64,000 nt of DNA from Acidimicrobiia bacterium. Its GTDB lineage: Bacteria > Actinomycetota > Acidimicrobiia > Spongiisociales > UBA11373. This document shows, one piece after another, positions 27,565-36,397 of this stretch (position 1 is its first letter; every line of letters starts with the position of its first letter). The notes under the pieces were generated by a model. The model was not told the origin of the DNA and ran no database searches. It saw only the letters and a list, made by a program, of their open reading frames with translations. Position numbers and translations under genes: made by a program. The stretch lies in the NCBI GenBank assembly GCA_016932695.1, contig JAFGCH010000016.1:16357-80356 (forward strand). Direction: 5' to 3'.

Positions 27565-28419
27565 ATGACCTTCCGACGCGATGCCCGCCTCGACACCAGC
27601 CAGGTGCATGATCGCCGCGGGATGAGTACCCGCACCGGAGTGGCCGCCGGGGGCGGCCTTCTGGCCGTCATCGCCGTCCTCGTCACCCTGTTCATGGGGG
27701 GCGACCCGTCGCAGTTGATGGCGGGGCTCAACGGCGAGACGGTGGGGGAGCAGGCTACGAACGACCTGTCGGAAGAGTGCCGGACCGGGGCCGACGCCAA
27801 CGCCCGCGACGACTGCCGTATCGTCGGCTACGTGAACAGCGTGCAGGCCTACTGGGGCGGCGTGGTGCAGGGCTACCGAATGGCGCCGACCACCTTCTAC
27901 ACCGAAGGGGTGAGCACCGGCTGCGGCTACGCCACCAGTGCGGTGGGCCCGTTCTACTGCCCCAACGACCAGAGCATCTACATCGACCTGGGGTTCTTCG
28001 ATGAACTGCAGAACCGTTTCGGCGCCCAGGGTGGTCCTTTCGCAGAGGCCTACGTGATAGCCCACGAGTACGGGCACCACGTGCAGAACCTCGTCGGCAT
28101 CCTGCAGAGCGCCGGGCAGGGCGCGGGCGCCGAGGGAGAGGCGGTGCGCACCGAACTCCAGGCCGACTGCTTCGCCGGGGTGTGGGCCTACCACGCCGTG
28201 GCCACCGGCTACCTGGAGCCGATCACCCAGGAGCAGGTCAACCAGGCGCTCGACGCGGCCGCCGCGGTGGGCGACGACCGCATCCAGGAGCATCTGCAGG
28301 GGCGGGTAACCCCGGAGAACTGGACCCACGGGTCGTCGGTGCAGCGCCAGACCTGGTTCCGGGTCGGCTACGACACCGGCGACCCCAACGCTTGCGACAC
28401 CTTCGACGCCGACATCTGA
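27565..28419 (+). CDS. neutral zinc metallopeptidase (YpfJ/Zn_peptidase family)
   Basis: AYVIAHEYGHHVQNLVGIL, ELQADCFAGVWA, FYCPNDQSIYIDLGFF. Confidence 0.93.
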   Translation: MTFRRDARLDTSQVHDRRGMSTRTGVAAGGGLLAVIAVLVTLFMGGDPSQLMAGLNGETVGEQATNDLSEECRTGADANARDDCRIVGYVNSVQAYWGGVVQGYRMAPTTFYTEGVSTGCGYATSAVGPFYCPNDQSIYIDLGFFDELQNRFGAQGGPFAEAYVIAHEYGHHVQNLVGILQSAGQGAGAEGEAVRTELQADCFAGVWAYHAVATGYLEPITQEQVNQALDAAAAVGDDRIQEHLQGRVTPENWTHGSSVQRQTWFRVGYDTGDPNACDTFDADI

Positions 28420-28506
28420 GCCGGCGGGCGATCACTCCGGCGGCGGCGCTCCCACTCCACGGCGGAGCAGTTTGACGGCCGAGGAAGTCCGTCCGGGGAG
28501 GATGCG

Positions 28507-29329
28507 ATGAGATCGCGGCTGATGCCGGCCTGCCTGCTCGTGTTGGTGTGCGCCGGTTGTGGAGGAGGCGAAGCAGCCACTACGACGACCGCTCCCGGCC
28601 CCGGCAGTACTACGACCGGCGTGCCGCTCACCACGACCACCACCGCGGCATCCACGACGTCGGTCGAGACGACCACCACCGCCACCGCACCGCCCACCAC
28701 CGAGACCACGCTGCCGGGTCGATACCCATCCGGTCTGGGGGGTGTCCTGGCAGGCCTTCGTCCCTGCCGACGGCGCCACCGCGGTCTATGAGGCGGTCAC
28801 CTTCGACGGGCGCACGGTGCAACTGCCCGCCCGCTTCGACTACGCGGCGGAGTGGCAGGGGAGCACCTGGATGCGCCTCCAGTTCGGCACGGTGGAGGTG
28901 GGACAGGACGGCGCCGCCATGTACTTCGACATCCCCGAGCCCTGGATGATGCGCTGGGCGGGGGCGGAGAGCACCCAGGCCGTCACCGACTTTGTGCAGG
29001 TGGAGTACCCCGCCGAGCCGGTGGTCTTCGACTTCCTGAAGCTGCCGGGCGAAACCATCTACCTGGAGACGGACATCGTCGGTGACTACGGGGATTTCAC
29101 CGCGACCATGGGCCTCACCCTCGCGATGTCGCTGGCGGCGCTGGTGGAATCGATCGAGGTCCCGGCGGGGGCCTTTGACGCCCTGCATCTGGAGATGGTG
29201 GCCGGCGGCGAACTGATCGGCGGCCTCATCGACACGGAGTGGTGGCTGGCCCCCGACGGCTTCTTCGTCAAGTGGGAGGAACCGCCGGGGTTCCGCAGCC
29301 TGCAGCTGGTTGAGGGCTGGAGCGGCTAG
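28507..29329 (+). CDS. Thr-rich lipoprotein interrupted by an apparent frameshift
   Basis: Signal peptide, lipobox (VCAGC) and Thr linker in one frame to about 28740; body (GVSWQAFVPADGATAVY...) continues +1; G6 tract at 28737-28742 at the junction. Confidence 0.7.
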
Positions 29330-29344
29330 GGCGGAGCGCCGACC

Positions 29345-29743
29345 TCAGTCCGGCACCACCCGCACCCGGCAGCGGATTCCCGGAGCCGCGGCGAGTCTCC
29401 GGTCGGCGGTGACCAGTTCGGCATCCAGCGCTTCGGCCAGCGCCACGTAGACGGCGTCGTAGGGGGTGAGGTTGGCCCGCAGCTCGTAGGCCCGCCCGAG
29501 GAACGGCCGGGCCGGGTATCGGGGAAAGGGGAGAGCTGCCAGGGCGTCGATGGCCACCAGGAAGTCCATCTCGTCGAGAACCCTCGCCGCCCATCGCTTC
29601 CGCAGGACGGCGACCGTCTCCACGTCCGCGAAGTCGGGCCACGCCGCCTCGCCATGTCGGCGCAGCAGGTCGCGGGCGAACCGACCTGCCTCTCCGCTGT
29701 CTACCGCCGCCGCAGCGAGGATCGAAGCGTCGGGGACGATCAC
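29345..29743 (-). CDS. vapC: PIN-domain toxin, VapC family
   Basis: MIVPDASILAAAAV (Asp), DVETVAVLR, LTPYDAVYVALAEALDAELVTADRRLA. Confidence 0.88.
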   Translation of the reverse strand: MIVPDASILAAAAVDSGEAGRFARDLLRRHGEAAWPDFADVETVAVLRKRWAARVLDEMDFLVAIDALAALPFPRYPARPFLGRAYELRANLTPYDAVYVALAEALDAELVTADRRLAAAPGIRCRVRVVPD

Positions 29744-29970
29744 CGTTCCTCGCGTACCTGACGGAGAGCCTCGACGGCTTCGGCGAGGCTGAGATGGCCT
29801 CCCTGGAGCCGGTCAACGCGATCGAGCACATCGTCGAGTGTGCGGGTGGCCGTCTCACGAGTCAAGAGGGCCGTCAGGTACTGCTGCAGCGACCGGCCCT
29901 GGCGGTGAGCGCGCCGCATCAGTTCGCGGTGGACGTCTTCGGGCAGATCCCGAATCAACACGTTCGGCAT
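29740..29970 (-). CDS. vapB: FitA/VapB-type ribbon-helix-helix antitoxin
   Basis: MPNVLIRDLPEDVHRELMRRAHRQGRSLQQYL; 4-bp overlap with the toxin gene. Confidence 0.87.
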   Translation of the reverse strand: MPNVLIRDLPEDVHRELMRRAHRQGRSLQQYLTALLTRETATRTLDDVLDRVDRLQGGHLSLAEAVEALRQVREER

Positions 29971-29987
29971 GCTTGCATTATGCAAGC
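29971..29987. promoter_or_regulatory. candidate VapB operator palindrome
   Basis: GCTTGCA-TTA-TGCAAGC perfect 7-bp inverted repeat abutting the antitoxin ATG. Confidence 0.6.
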
Positions 29988-30043
29988 GGAGCGCCGCTGG
30001 GTCAAGACCACCCCCTTCCCCGGCTCCCTCTACTCTCCCCGTC

Positions 30044-32779
30044 GTGACCCTGCTGCCCGGTCCCGCCCCCGAGCAGATGGCTGCCGACACTGTCGCCATG
30101 CGGACCGATCTGGCGCTGGTGCAGCGCCTGCTGCGGGAGACGCTGGCGCGCCAGGTGGGCCCCCACCTGCCGGCTCTGGTAGACGAGGTGCGGCGGCTGG
30201 CGGCGATCGCCGCCGCGGAGTCCCTCGGCCGCGGCGGGCCGGAGACCCTGGAGGCCCTCCTCGGCGGGCTCGATCTCGATACCACCATCGCCCTGGTGCG
30301 GGCTTTCACCCTCGACTTCCATCTGGCCAACGTGGTGGAGCAGGCCCATCGCGCCGACCTGCTGGCGGCCGGTCCCGGGTGGCTGGAGGCCGCGGTGGAC
30401 CGCATCCGGGCGGCCGGCATCCCGGCCGCCGACATCGCCGACGTGGTGGCCCGCCTCGAGGTGCGCCCGGTGCTCACCGCCCACCCCACCGAGGCGACGC
30501 GCTGGTCCACCCTCACCAAGCTGGCGGCCGTCGCCTCCCTGCTGGAGCAACGCCGTCACGGTGGGCTCCCCCCGGCAGAGGCCGAGGACCTCGACCAGGA
30601 GTTGGCGGCCACCATCGCCGCCCTGTGGCAGACCGACGAGCTGCGCCGAGCCCAGCCCACCCCCCTCGACGAAGCCCGCCAGGCGACCTACTGGCTGGGG
30701 TCGCTGTTCGAAGCGGCGGGCCGCCTGACGGGTCACGTCGACCGCCAGTTATCCCGTTTGGGCGTCGTCCTCGCGCCGGAGGCGGCGCCCTTGCGCTTCG
30801 GCACCTGGGCCGGGGGCGACCGCGACGGCAACCCGGCGGTGACCCCGGAGGTGACCCGGGAGGTGCTGGCCCGCCAGCACCACCACGGCCTGGGGCTGCT
30901 GCGGGGCGCCGTCGAGGCATTGGGGGCCGAGTTGTCCTCCGCCACCACCGTGGTGGGCATCTCTGCCGAGCTGGCCGCCTCGCTCGAGGCCGATGCCGCC
31001 GTCCTGCCCGAGGTTCAGGCTCGCTACGGCGCTCGCTACGGCGACGAACCGTACCGGCTGAAGTGCCGGTTCATAGCGGCGCGCTTGGAGCACACCCGGG
31101 CGCGGCTGGTGGAGGGCGAGGCCACCGGCGCGGCCTACGAAGGGCCTCGCGGCCTGCTGGCCGACGTCGACCTCGTGCGCCGTTCCCTGCGGGCGCACGG
31201 CGGCGAGGCGATCGCTGCCGCGTCGCCCGCTCGCCTTCTCCGCCGGGTGGCTGCCTTCGGCTTCGGCCTGGCCACGCTCGATCTGCGGGACCACGCCGCC
31301 CGTCACCACGAGGAGGTGGCCCGGCTCCCGGGTTTCGCCGGCTATGCCGCGCTGGACCGGGAGGGGCGGACGCGGCGGCTCCTTGCCGAGTTGGCGGTCC
31401 CCGGCTCGGGCGGGCTCCTGGACGAGACCTCCGGGGACGGCCCCCTCGCCCTGCTGGGCACCGTGGCCGGCGCTCTGGACTGCTTTGGGGAGGGGGCGGT
31501 GGAGTCGTACCTGGTCTCGGAGACCGGAGGCGCCGATGACGTGCTCGCCATCGTCGTCCTGGCCGCCCGGGCCGGGTTGATCGACCCCAAGGCGGGGAAG
31601 GCCCGGCTCGGGGTAGTGCCACTGTTCGAGACCTTGGAGGGTATCCGGTCCGCCGGGGACATCCTCGACACGCTGCTCTCCGAACCCGTCTACCGGCGCC
31701 TGGTGGACGCCCGGGGCGGCCTGCAGGAGGTGATGCTGGGCTACTCGGACTCCTCCAAGCACGCCGGCATCACCACCGGCCAATGGGAGCTGCACCGGGC
31801 GGCCCGGCGCCTCCACGACGTCGCCTCACGCCACGGGGTGCGGCTCCGCATCTTCTACGGCCGGGGCGGCACGGTGGGGCGGGGCGGCGGCCCCACGGGT
31901 GAGGCCATCCTGGCCCAGCCCTTCCGCACCGTGGACGCCGCCATCAAGGTGACCGAGCAGGGCGAGGTCATCTCCGACAAGTACGCCCTGCCGGGCCTGG
32001 CCCGGCGCAACCTGGAGATAGCGGTGGCGGCGACCCTGGAGGCCTCGCTGCTGCACCGCACCCCGCGCCACGACCGGGAGACTCTGCAGCGCTGGACCGC
32101 GGCCATGGATGAGGTGTCCCGAGCGGCCTATCGCGCCTACCGGAGCCTGGTGGAGCATCCCGGCTTGATGCGCTACTTCTTCGCGGCGACGCCGGCGGCC
32201 GAGTTGGAGGCCCTCAAGCTGGGATCCCGGCCCGCGCGGCGCCCGGGCCGGGAGGCCGCCTGCTTCGAGGGGCTGCGGGCCATTCCTTGGGTCTTCGGCT
32301 GGACGCAGAGCCGCCAGATCGTGCCCGGCTGGTACGGGGTGGGGAGCGGCCTGGCCGCCGCCCGCACCGCCGGCTGGGGCGAGACCCTAGACGAGATGCA
32401 TTGCGGCTGGCGCTTTTTCCGCACCTTCATCAGCAACGTCGAGATGACCTTGGCCAAGACCGATCTGGGGGTGGCCGCCCGCTACGTGGAGCACCTGGTG
32501 GAACCGGGACTGCACCCACTCTTCGAGACCATCACCGCCGAGCACGACCGCACCCTGGCCGAGGTCCTGCACCTCACCGGCGGCCCCCGCCTGCTGGCCG
32601 GCAACCCCACCCTGCAGCGCACCCTCGAGGTGCGCCACGCTTACCTGGCCCCCTTGCATTACGTACAGGTGGCGCTGCTGGCTCGTCGCCGGGCCGAGGG
32701 GGCCGGCGACCCCGCCCTGGAGAGGGCCCTGCTGCTGACCCTCAACGGCATCGCCACCGGGCTGCGCAACACGGGCTAG
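30044..32779 (+). CDS. ppc: phosphoenolpyruvate carboxylase
   Basis: [61 protein letters not shown]; 911 aa, GTG start. Confidence 0.95.
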   Translation: MTLLPGPAPEQMAADTVAMRTDLALVQRLLRETLARQVGPHLPALVDEVRRLAAIAAAESLGRGGPETLEALLGGLDLDTTIALVRAFTLDFHLANVVEQAHRADLLAAGPGWLEAAVDRIRAAGIPAADIADVVARLEVRPVLTAHPTEATRWSTLTKLAAVASLLEQRRHGGLPPAEAEDLDQELAATIAALWQTDELRRAQPTPLDEARQATYWLGSLFEAAGRLTGHVDRQLSRLGVVLAPEAAPLRFGTWAGGDRDGNPAVTPEVTREVLARQHHHGLGLLRGAVEALGAELSSATTVVGISAELAASLEADAAVLPEVQARYGARYGDEPYRLKCRFIAARLEHTRARLVEGEATGAAYEGPRGLLADVDLVRRSLRAHGGEAIAAASPARLLRRVAAFGFGLATLDLRDHAARHHEEVARLPGFAGYAALDREGRTRRLLAELAVPGSGGLLDETSGDGPLALLGTVAGALDCFGEGAVESYLVSETGGADDVLAIVVLAARAGLIDPKAGKARLGVVPLFETLEGIRSAGDILDTLLSEPVYRRLVDARGGLQEVMLGYSDSSKHAGITTGQWELHRAARRLHDVASRHGVRLRIFYGRGGTVGRGGGPTGEAILAQPFRTVDAAIKVTEQGEVISDKYALPGLARRNLEIAVAATLEASLLHRTPRHDRETLQRWTAAMDEVSRAAYRAYRSLVEHPGLMRYFFAATPAAELEALKLGSRPARRPGREAACFEGLRAIPWVFGWTQSRQIVPGWYGVGSGLAAARTAGWGETLDEMHCGWRFFRTFISNVEMTLAKTDLGVAARYVEHLVEPGLHPLFETITAEHDRTLAEVLHLTGGPRLLAGNPTLQRTLEVRHAYLAPLHYVQVALLARRRAEGAGDPALERALLLTLNGIATGLRNTG

Positions 32780-32870
32780 CGGGTCGAGCCCGGACGCCCC
32801 TACCTCACCGGACGGGGGACAGTGCCGACCGGGTAGTGTGCCCTCGAAAGCGTCTCGTCGAGGGAGGGCC

Positions 32871-33485
32871 ATGGTCCGTCTGATCCCGCGCGAGGAGAAG
32901 TACTTCGGGCTGCTCAGCGGCCTGGTGGGGAAGATCCGTTCCGGGGCGGCCCTGTTCGTCGAACTGCTGGCGGACTACGAGAACCGGGTGAAGTACGCCG
33001 AACAGATCAAGGCGATCGAGGAGGAGTGCGACCAGCTGGCCGCCGACATCGTGGCCAAGCTCAACACCACCTTCATCACCCCCATCGACCGCGAGGACAT
33101 CTACCTGCTCACCACTCGGGCCGACGACATCATCGACGAGATCAACGGCCTGGCACGGCGCCTGGATCTCGTCCACGCCGTGCCGCTGCGCCCCGATGTC
33201 CCCGAGATCGCCGCCATCCTGGCCGACTCATTGGTGGAGGTCGAAGCCGCCTTCGGGCAGCTCAAGGCCCGCAACGGGGTCACCGAGCATGGCCGCAACG
33301 TCCGCCGCTTGGAGAAGCGGGCCGACGTGCTCTACGCCGAAGCTCTGCACCGGCTCTTCACCGGTGAGCCCAACGCCATAGAGGTCGTCAAGTGGGTTTC
33401 GATCTACGAGCAGCTGGAGGACGCCATCGACCGCTGCAAGCACCTGGCGGAGAGCCTGGAGAGCGTCGCGGTGAAGCACACCTGA
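32871..33485 (+). CDS. DUF47 family PhoU-like phosphate transport regulator
   Basis: EEECDQLAADIVAKLNTTFITPIDREDIYLLTTRADDIIDEI; next to PiT. Confidence 0.92.
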   Translation: MVRLIPREEKYFGLLSGLVGKIRSGAALFVELLADYENRVKYAEQIKAIEEECDQLAADIVAKLNTTFITPIDREDIYLLTTRADDIIDEINGLARRLDLVHAVPLRPDVPEIAAILADSLVEVEAAFGQLKARNGVTEHGRNVRRLEKRADVLYAEALHRLFTGEPNAIEVVKWVSIYEQLEDAIDRCKHLAESLESVAVKHT

Positions 33486-33504
33486 GCACGGGGCCAGGGT
33501 TCTC

Positions 33505-34551
33505 TTGGACGCGACCACCACTCTTGCCGTAGCCATCATCCTGGCGGCGTTGATCTTCAACTTCGCCAACGGCTGGCACGACGCCGCCAACTCCATTGCC
33601 ACCATCGTGTCTACGCGCGTCCTGCGGCCCGGGTTGGCGGTGGTCTGGGCGGCGGCATTCAACTTCATCGCCTTTCTGGTATTCGGCACCGGTGTCGCCA
33701 AGACGGTCGGGGAAGGCCTGGTGGACGTGACCCGCGTCACCGAGGACTGGCGTCTCTGGGTGCTGCTCAGTGCCCTGGTCGGCGCGATCGTCTGGGACGT
33801 GATCACCTGGTACTTCGGGCTGCCTTCCAGCTCTTCGCACGCCCTGGCCGGGGGTTTCGCCGGTGGGGCGATCGCCGCTCAGTTCATCACCGACGGGGCC
33901 TACGCTGGGCTGCTGCGGGCGGGGGGATGGATCAGGATCCTGGTCTTCATCGTCTTGTCGCCGCTGCTGGGCATGGTCTTGGGCTTCCTCTTCATGGTGG
34001 CCCTCATGTGGGTTTTCCGCCGCTCGCGACCGGATCGGGTCGACCACATCTTCCGCAAGGGTCAGCTGGTCTCGGCCGCCGCGTACAGCTTGGGGCACGG
34101 TGGGAACGACGCGCAGAACTCGATGGGCATCATGACGGCGGTGCTGGTGGCCGGGGGATTCCTGGCATCCGCCCCGGATGGGGGCTTGCCCGACATACCG
34201 CTATGGGTGGTGCTGTCGGCCCACGCCGCCATCGCCCTGGGGACCATGACCGGGGGGTGGCGCATTGTGCATACCCTGGGATCCCGCATCACTCGCCTCA
34301 AGCCGGTGCACGGCTTCGCCGCCGAGACCGCGGGGGCGGTGACTCTGGCCATGAACACCGCCTTGGGCATCCCGGTGAGCACTACCCACACGATCACCGG
34401 CGCCATCGTGGGGGTCGGTGCCACCCGGCGCCTTTCGGCGGTGCGCTGGGGGGTGGCGCGGCGGGTGGTGTGGGCGTGGGTGTTCACCGTGCCTATGTCC
34501 GCCCTGGTGGCGGCGGGCTTCGTCCTGGTGGTGCGCCTCTTCCGCGGCTGA
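33505..34551 (+). CDS. inorganic phosphate transporter, PiT family
   Basis: FNFANGWHDAANSIATIVSTRVLRP, LPSSSSHALAGGFAG, GHGGNDAQNSMG; TTG start. Confidence 0.93.
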   Translation: MDATTTLAVAIILAALIFNFANGWHDAANSIATIVSTRVLRPGLAVVWAAAFNFIAFLVFGTGVAKTVGEGLVDVTRVTEDWRLWVLLSALVGAIVWDVITWYFGLPSSSSHALAGGFAGGAIAAQFITDGAYAGLLRAGGWIRILVFIVLSPLLGMVLGFLFMVALMWVFRRSRPDRVDHIFRKGQLVSAAAYSLGHGGNDAQNSMGIMTAVLVAGGFLASAPDGGLPDIPLWVVLSAHAAIALGTMTGGWRIVHTLGSRITRLKPVHGFAAETAGAVTLAMNTALGIPVSTTHTITGAIVGVGATRRLSAVRWGVARRVVWAWVFTVPMSALVAAGFVLVVRLFRG

Positions 34552-34597
34552 GGCGCCGGCCCGACGGGCGCCGTCTCCAAGGCAGGCCGGGGATGGG

Positions 34598-35797
34598 CTA
34601 TTCGCCGGCCAGGGCCGCCGTGATCTGCTGCAGGTGCCCCTCGTCGTGGAGGCGCCCCTCCATCATCCCGTAGGCCAGCCGCCAGTAGGACCCCTTACGG
34701 GCGACGAAATCCTGGGGCAAGGCGGCGAGCATGGCCCAGGTCTCGGCGCGGTTGCGCCGCAGCTCCTTCAGCAGGCCTCCGGGGGTGGGGAAGACGGCGA
34801 GCAGGCCGGCATGGGCGATGTCTAGGTTGCCCGGCCAGTCGTCGATCCAGTGCTCCTGTCCTCCGACCAACTGGGTGATGTAGTCGTGGGTGGCTCGCTC
34901 GCCGACGATGAGGTGGCAGAGCACCTCGCGAGCACTCCAGCCGCCGTCGGCGGGGCGGCGGGCGGCTCGCTCGTCGCCGACACCCTCGAAGGCCTCGGTC
35001 AGCCGGGCCAGGAAGGCCTCCCCGGAAGCGGTCATCGCCGCGGAGAGCGCCGCCGGGTCGGCCGGCGGCTCATCGATGGGCCGGCCCGACAGGGTCATCG
35101 TGGTGCGGGCCTTGTCGGCGCCCCGGTAGTAGGTGACCTGGACTTCGTCTCCGGCCTCATGGCCGAGCAGGGCTTCCTGCAGGCCGGCCCAGTCGGGGGT
35201 CTTGTCGCCGCCGATGCGGACGATCACGTCACCTTTCTGGAGCCCGGCGGCCTGGGCGCCCATCTCCTCCACCACCCCGCCCAGCAGGATGCCCCGGTCG
35301 ACGGGCACGCCCAGGCGGGCGACGGCCTCGGGGGTCAGGGTGTCGGGGAGGATGCCCAGCATGGGGCGGCGGATGAAGCGCAGGTCGTGCCCGGTCTCGA
35401 GCACCGACTTCAGGTTCTCCAGGCCCGTCTCCCAGCCCCGGCGGACCGATTTGGCTTTCTTGGGCGGCTTCTTCCCCTTCCCTCCCGCCCCGTGGGTCAA
35501 CTCCACTATCGTGGCCTCACCGTCCGGGCGCAGGTCGACCCGGACGCGGGAGGCGGCCTTGTCTCCCCGCCCCTGCCAGGTGAAAACGACCCGTTCGTTG
35601 GGGATCACCTTGGTGAACTCCCCGGTGGCGTAGTAGCCGCCGGCCCACCACAGGTGGAGGCGGCCTTCCTGCCGGGGGATGGCCGTGGCGGCGTCGCAGA
35701 GCCACTCCCGCAGGGCGGTGGAATTGATGAAGGCGTGGAACACCTGGGCGGGGGTGGCCTCGATGCGCTGCTGCAGGGTGACGGGTTTGGCTGACAT
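34598..35797 (-). CDS. three-domain fusion: SRPBCC/AHSA1-like, PDZ, DinB-like
   Basis: ATPAQVFHAFINSTALREWLCDAA (START-like); GGVVEEMGAQAAGLQKGDVIVRIGG (PDZ); GWSAREVLCHLIVGERATHDYI...HDEGHLQQI (DinB-like). Confidence 0.82.
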   Translation of the reverse strand: MSAKPVTLQQRIEATPAQVFHAFINSTALREWLCDAATAIPRQEGRLHLWWAGGYYATGEFTKVIPNERVVFTWQGRGDKAASRVRVDLRPDGEATIVELTHGAGGKGKKPPKKAKSVRRGWETGLENLKSVLETGHDLRFIRRPMLGILPDTLTPEAVARLGVPVDRGILLGGVVEEMGAQAAGLQKGDVIVRIGGDKTPDWAGLQEALLGHEAGDEVQVTYYRGADKARTTMTLSGRPIDEPPADPAALSAAMTASGEAFLARLTEAFEGVGDERAARRPADGGWSAREVLCHLIVGERATHDYITQLVGGQEHWIDDWPGNLDIAHAGLLAVFPTPGGLLKELRRNRAETWAMLAALPQDFVARKGSYWRLAYGMMEGRLHDEGHLQQITAALAGE

Positions 35798-35875
35798 GGG
35801 AGCCCTCCGGCCGATCGCGGGTGGGAGCGGGAGCGCGCTCATCCTATTCGGGGGCGCGCCGCTGCGCCGGGCCGG

Positions 35876-36085
35876 CTACGGGGTGGCCAGCATCACCTCG
35901 GTGGCCTTGATCACCGCGATCACCGGGTCGCCGGGGGCCAGGCCCAGTTCCTCGGCGGCCTCTCGAGTGATGGCGGCCGTCAGGGTCTGCCCCCCGGGGA
36001 GGGCGACCCGCACCGTCGACATAACTGTGCCGTGCTCGATCTCGGCGACCTTCCCTTGGAGCTGGTTGCGGGCGCTGAGGCGCAT
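35876..36085 (-). CDS. TOBE/Mop-type molybdenum-pterin-binding protein
   Basis: SARNQLQGKVAEIEHGTVMSTVRVALPGGQTLTAAITREAAEELGLAPGDPVIAVIKATEVML; 69 aa. Confidence 0.88.
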   Translation of the reverse strand: MRLSARNQLQGKVAEIEHGTVMSTVRVALPGGQTLTAAITREAAEELGLAPGDPVIAVIKATEVMLATP

Positions 36086-36145
36086 GAGAGTCCCTCCTTG
36101 CTGCCGAGCCCACGCTACCGCCGGTCGGCGAGGCAGAATGGGGCT

Positions 36146-36397
36146 ATGACCCGCCGCGTCGTGCTCGTGCTCCTCACGGCCGTGCTGCTGGCCCTGGTGC
36201 TTCCCGCCGCCGGAGCCCCGGCCCAGTCGGGTCCCGCAACCACCACCACGGTGCCGGCAACCTCTGCCGGAGGGACCTCGCCCTGGGTGCTGGTGCTGAT
36301 CGGCGCCGGCGCCGGGGCCGTGGTGGGGACTCTCACCGGCCTGGCGCGCCGCCGCCGGGCCGAGCGGGAGCGGGGCGACCCGCACCGCCCCGGCTAG
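36146..36397 (+). CDS. small secreted/membrane protein
   Basis: 83 aa, signal peptide, TTTTVPATS linker, C-terminal TM and basic tail. Confidence 0.55.
   Translation: MTRRVVLVLLTAVLLALVLPAAGAPAQSGPATTTTVPATSAGGTSPWVLVLIGAGAGAVVGTLTGLARRRRAERERGDPHRPG

Noticed and set aside
28455-28500. RNase P RNA-like GAGGAAGTCCG
   Set aside because: Only about 11 nt match the conserved core; region is too short before the lipoprotein start.
29345-29970. Part of a larger defence island
   Set aside because: VapBC stands alone between a lipoprotein gene and ppc; no other defence or mobile genes seen.
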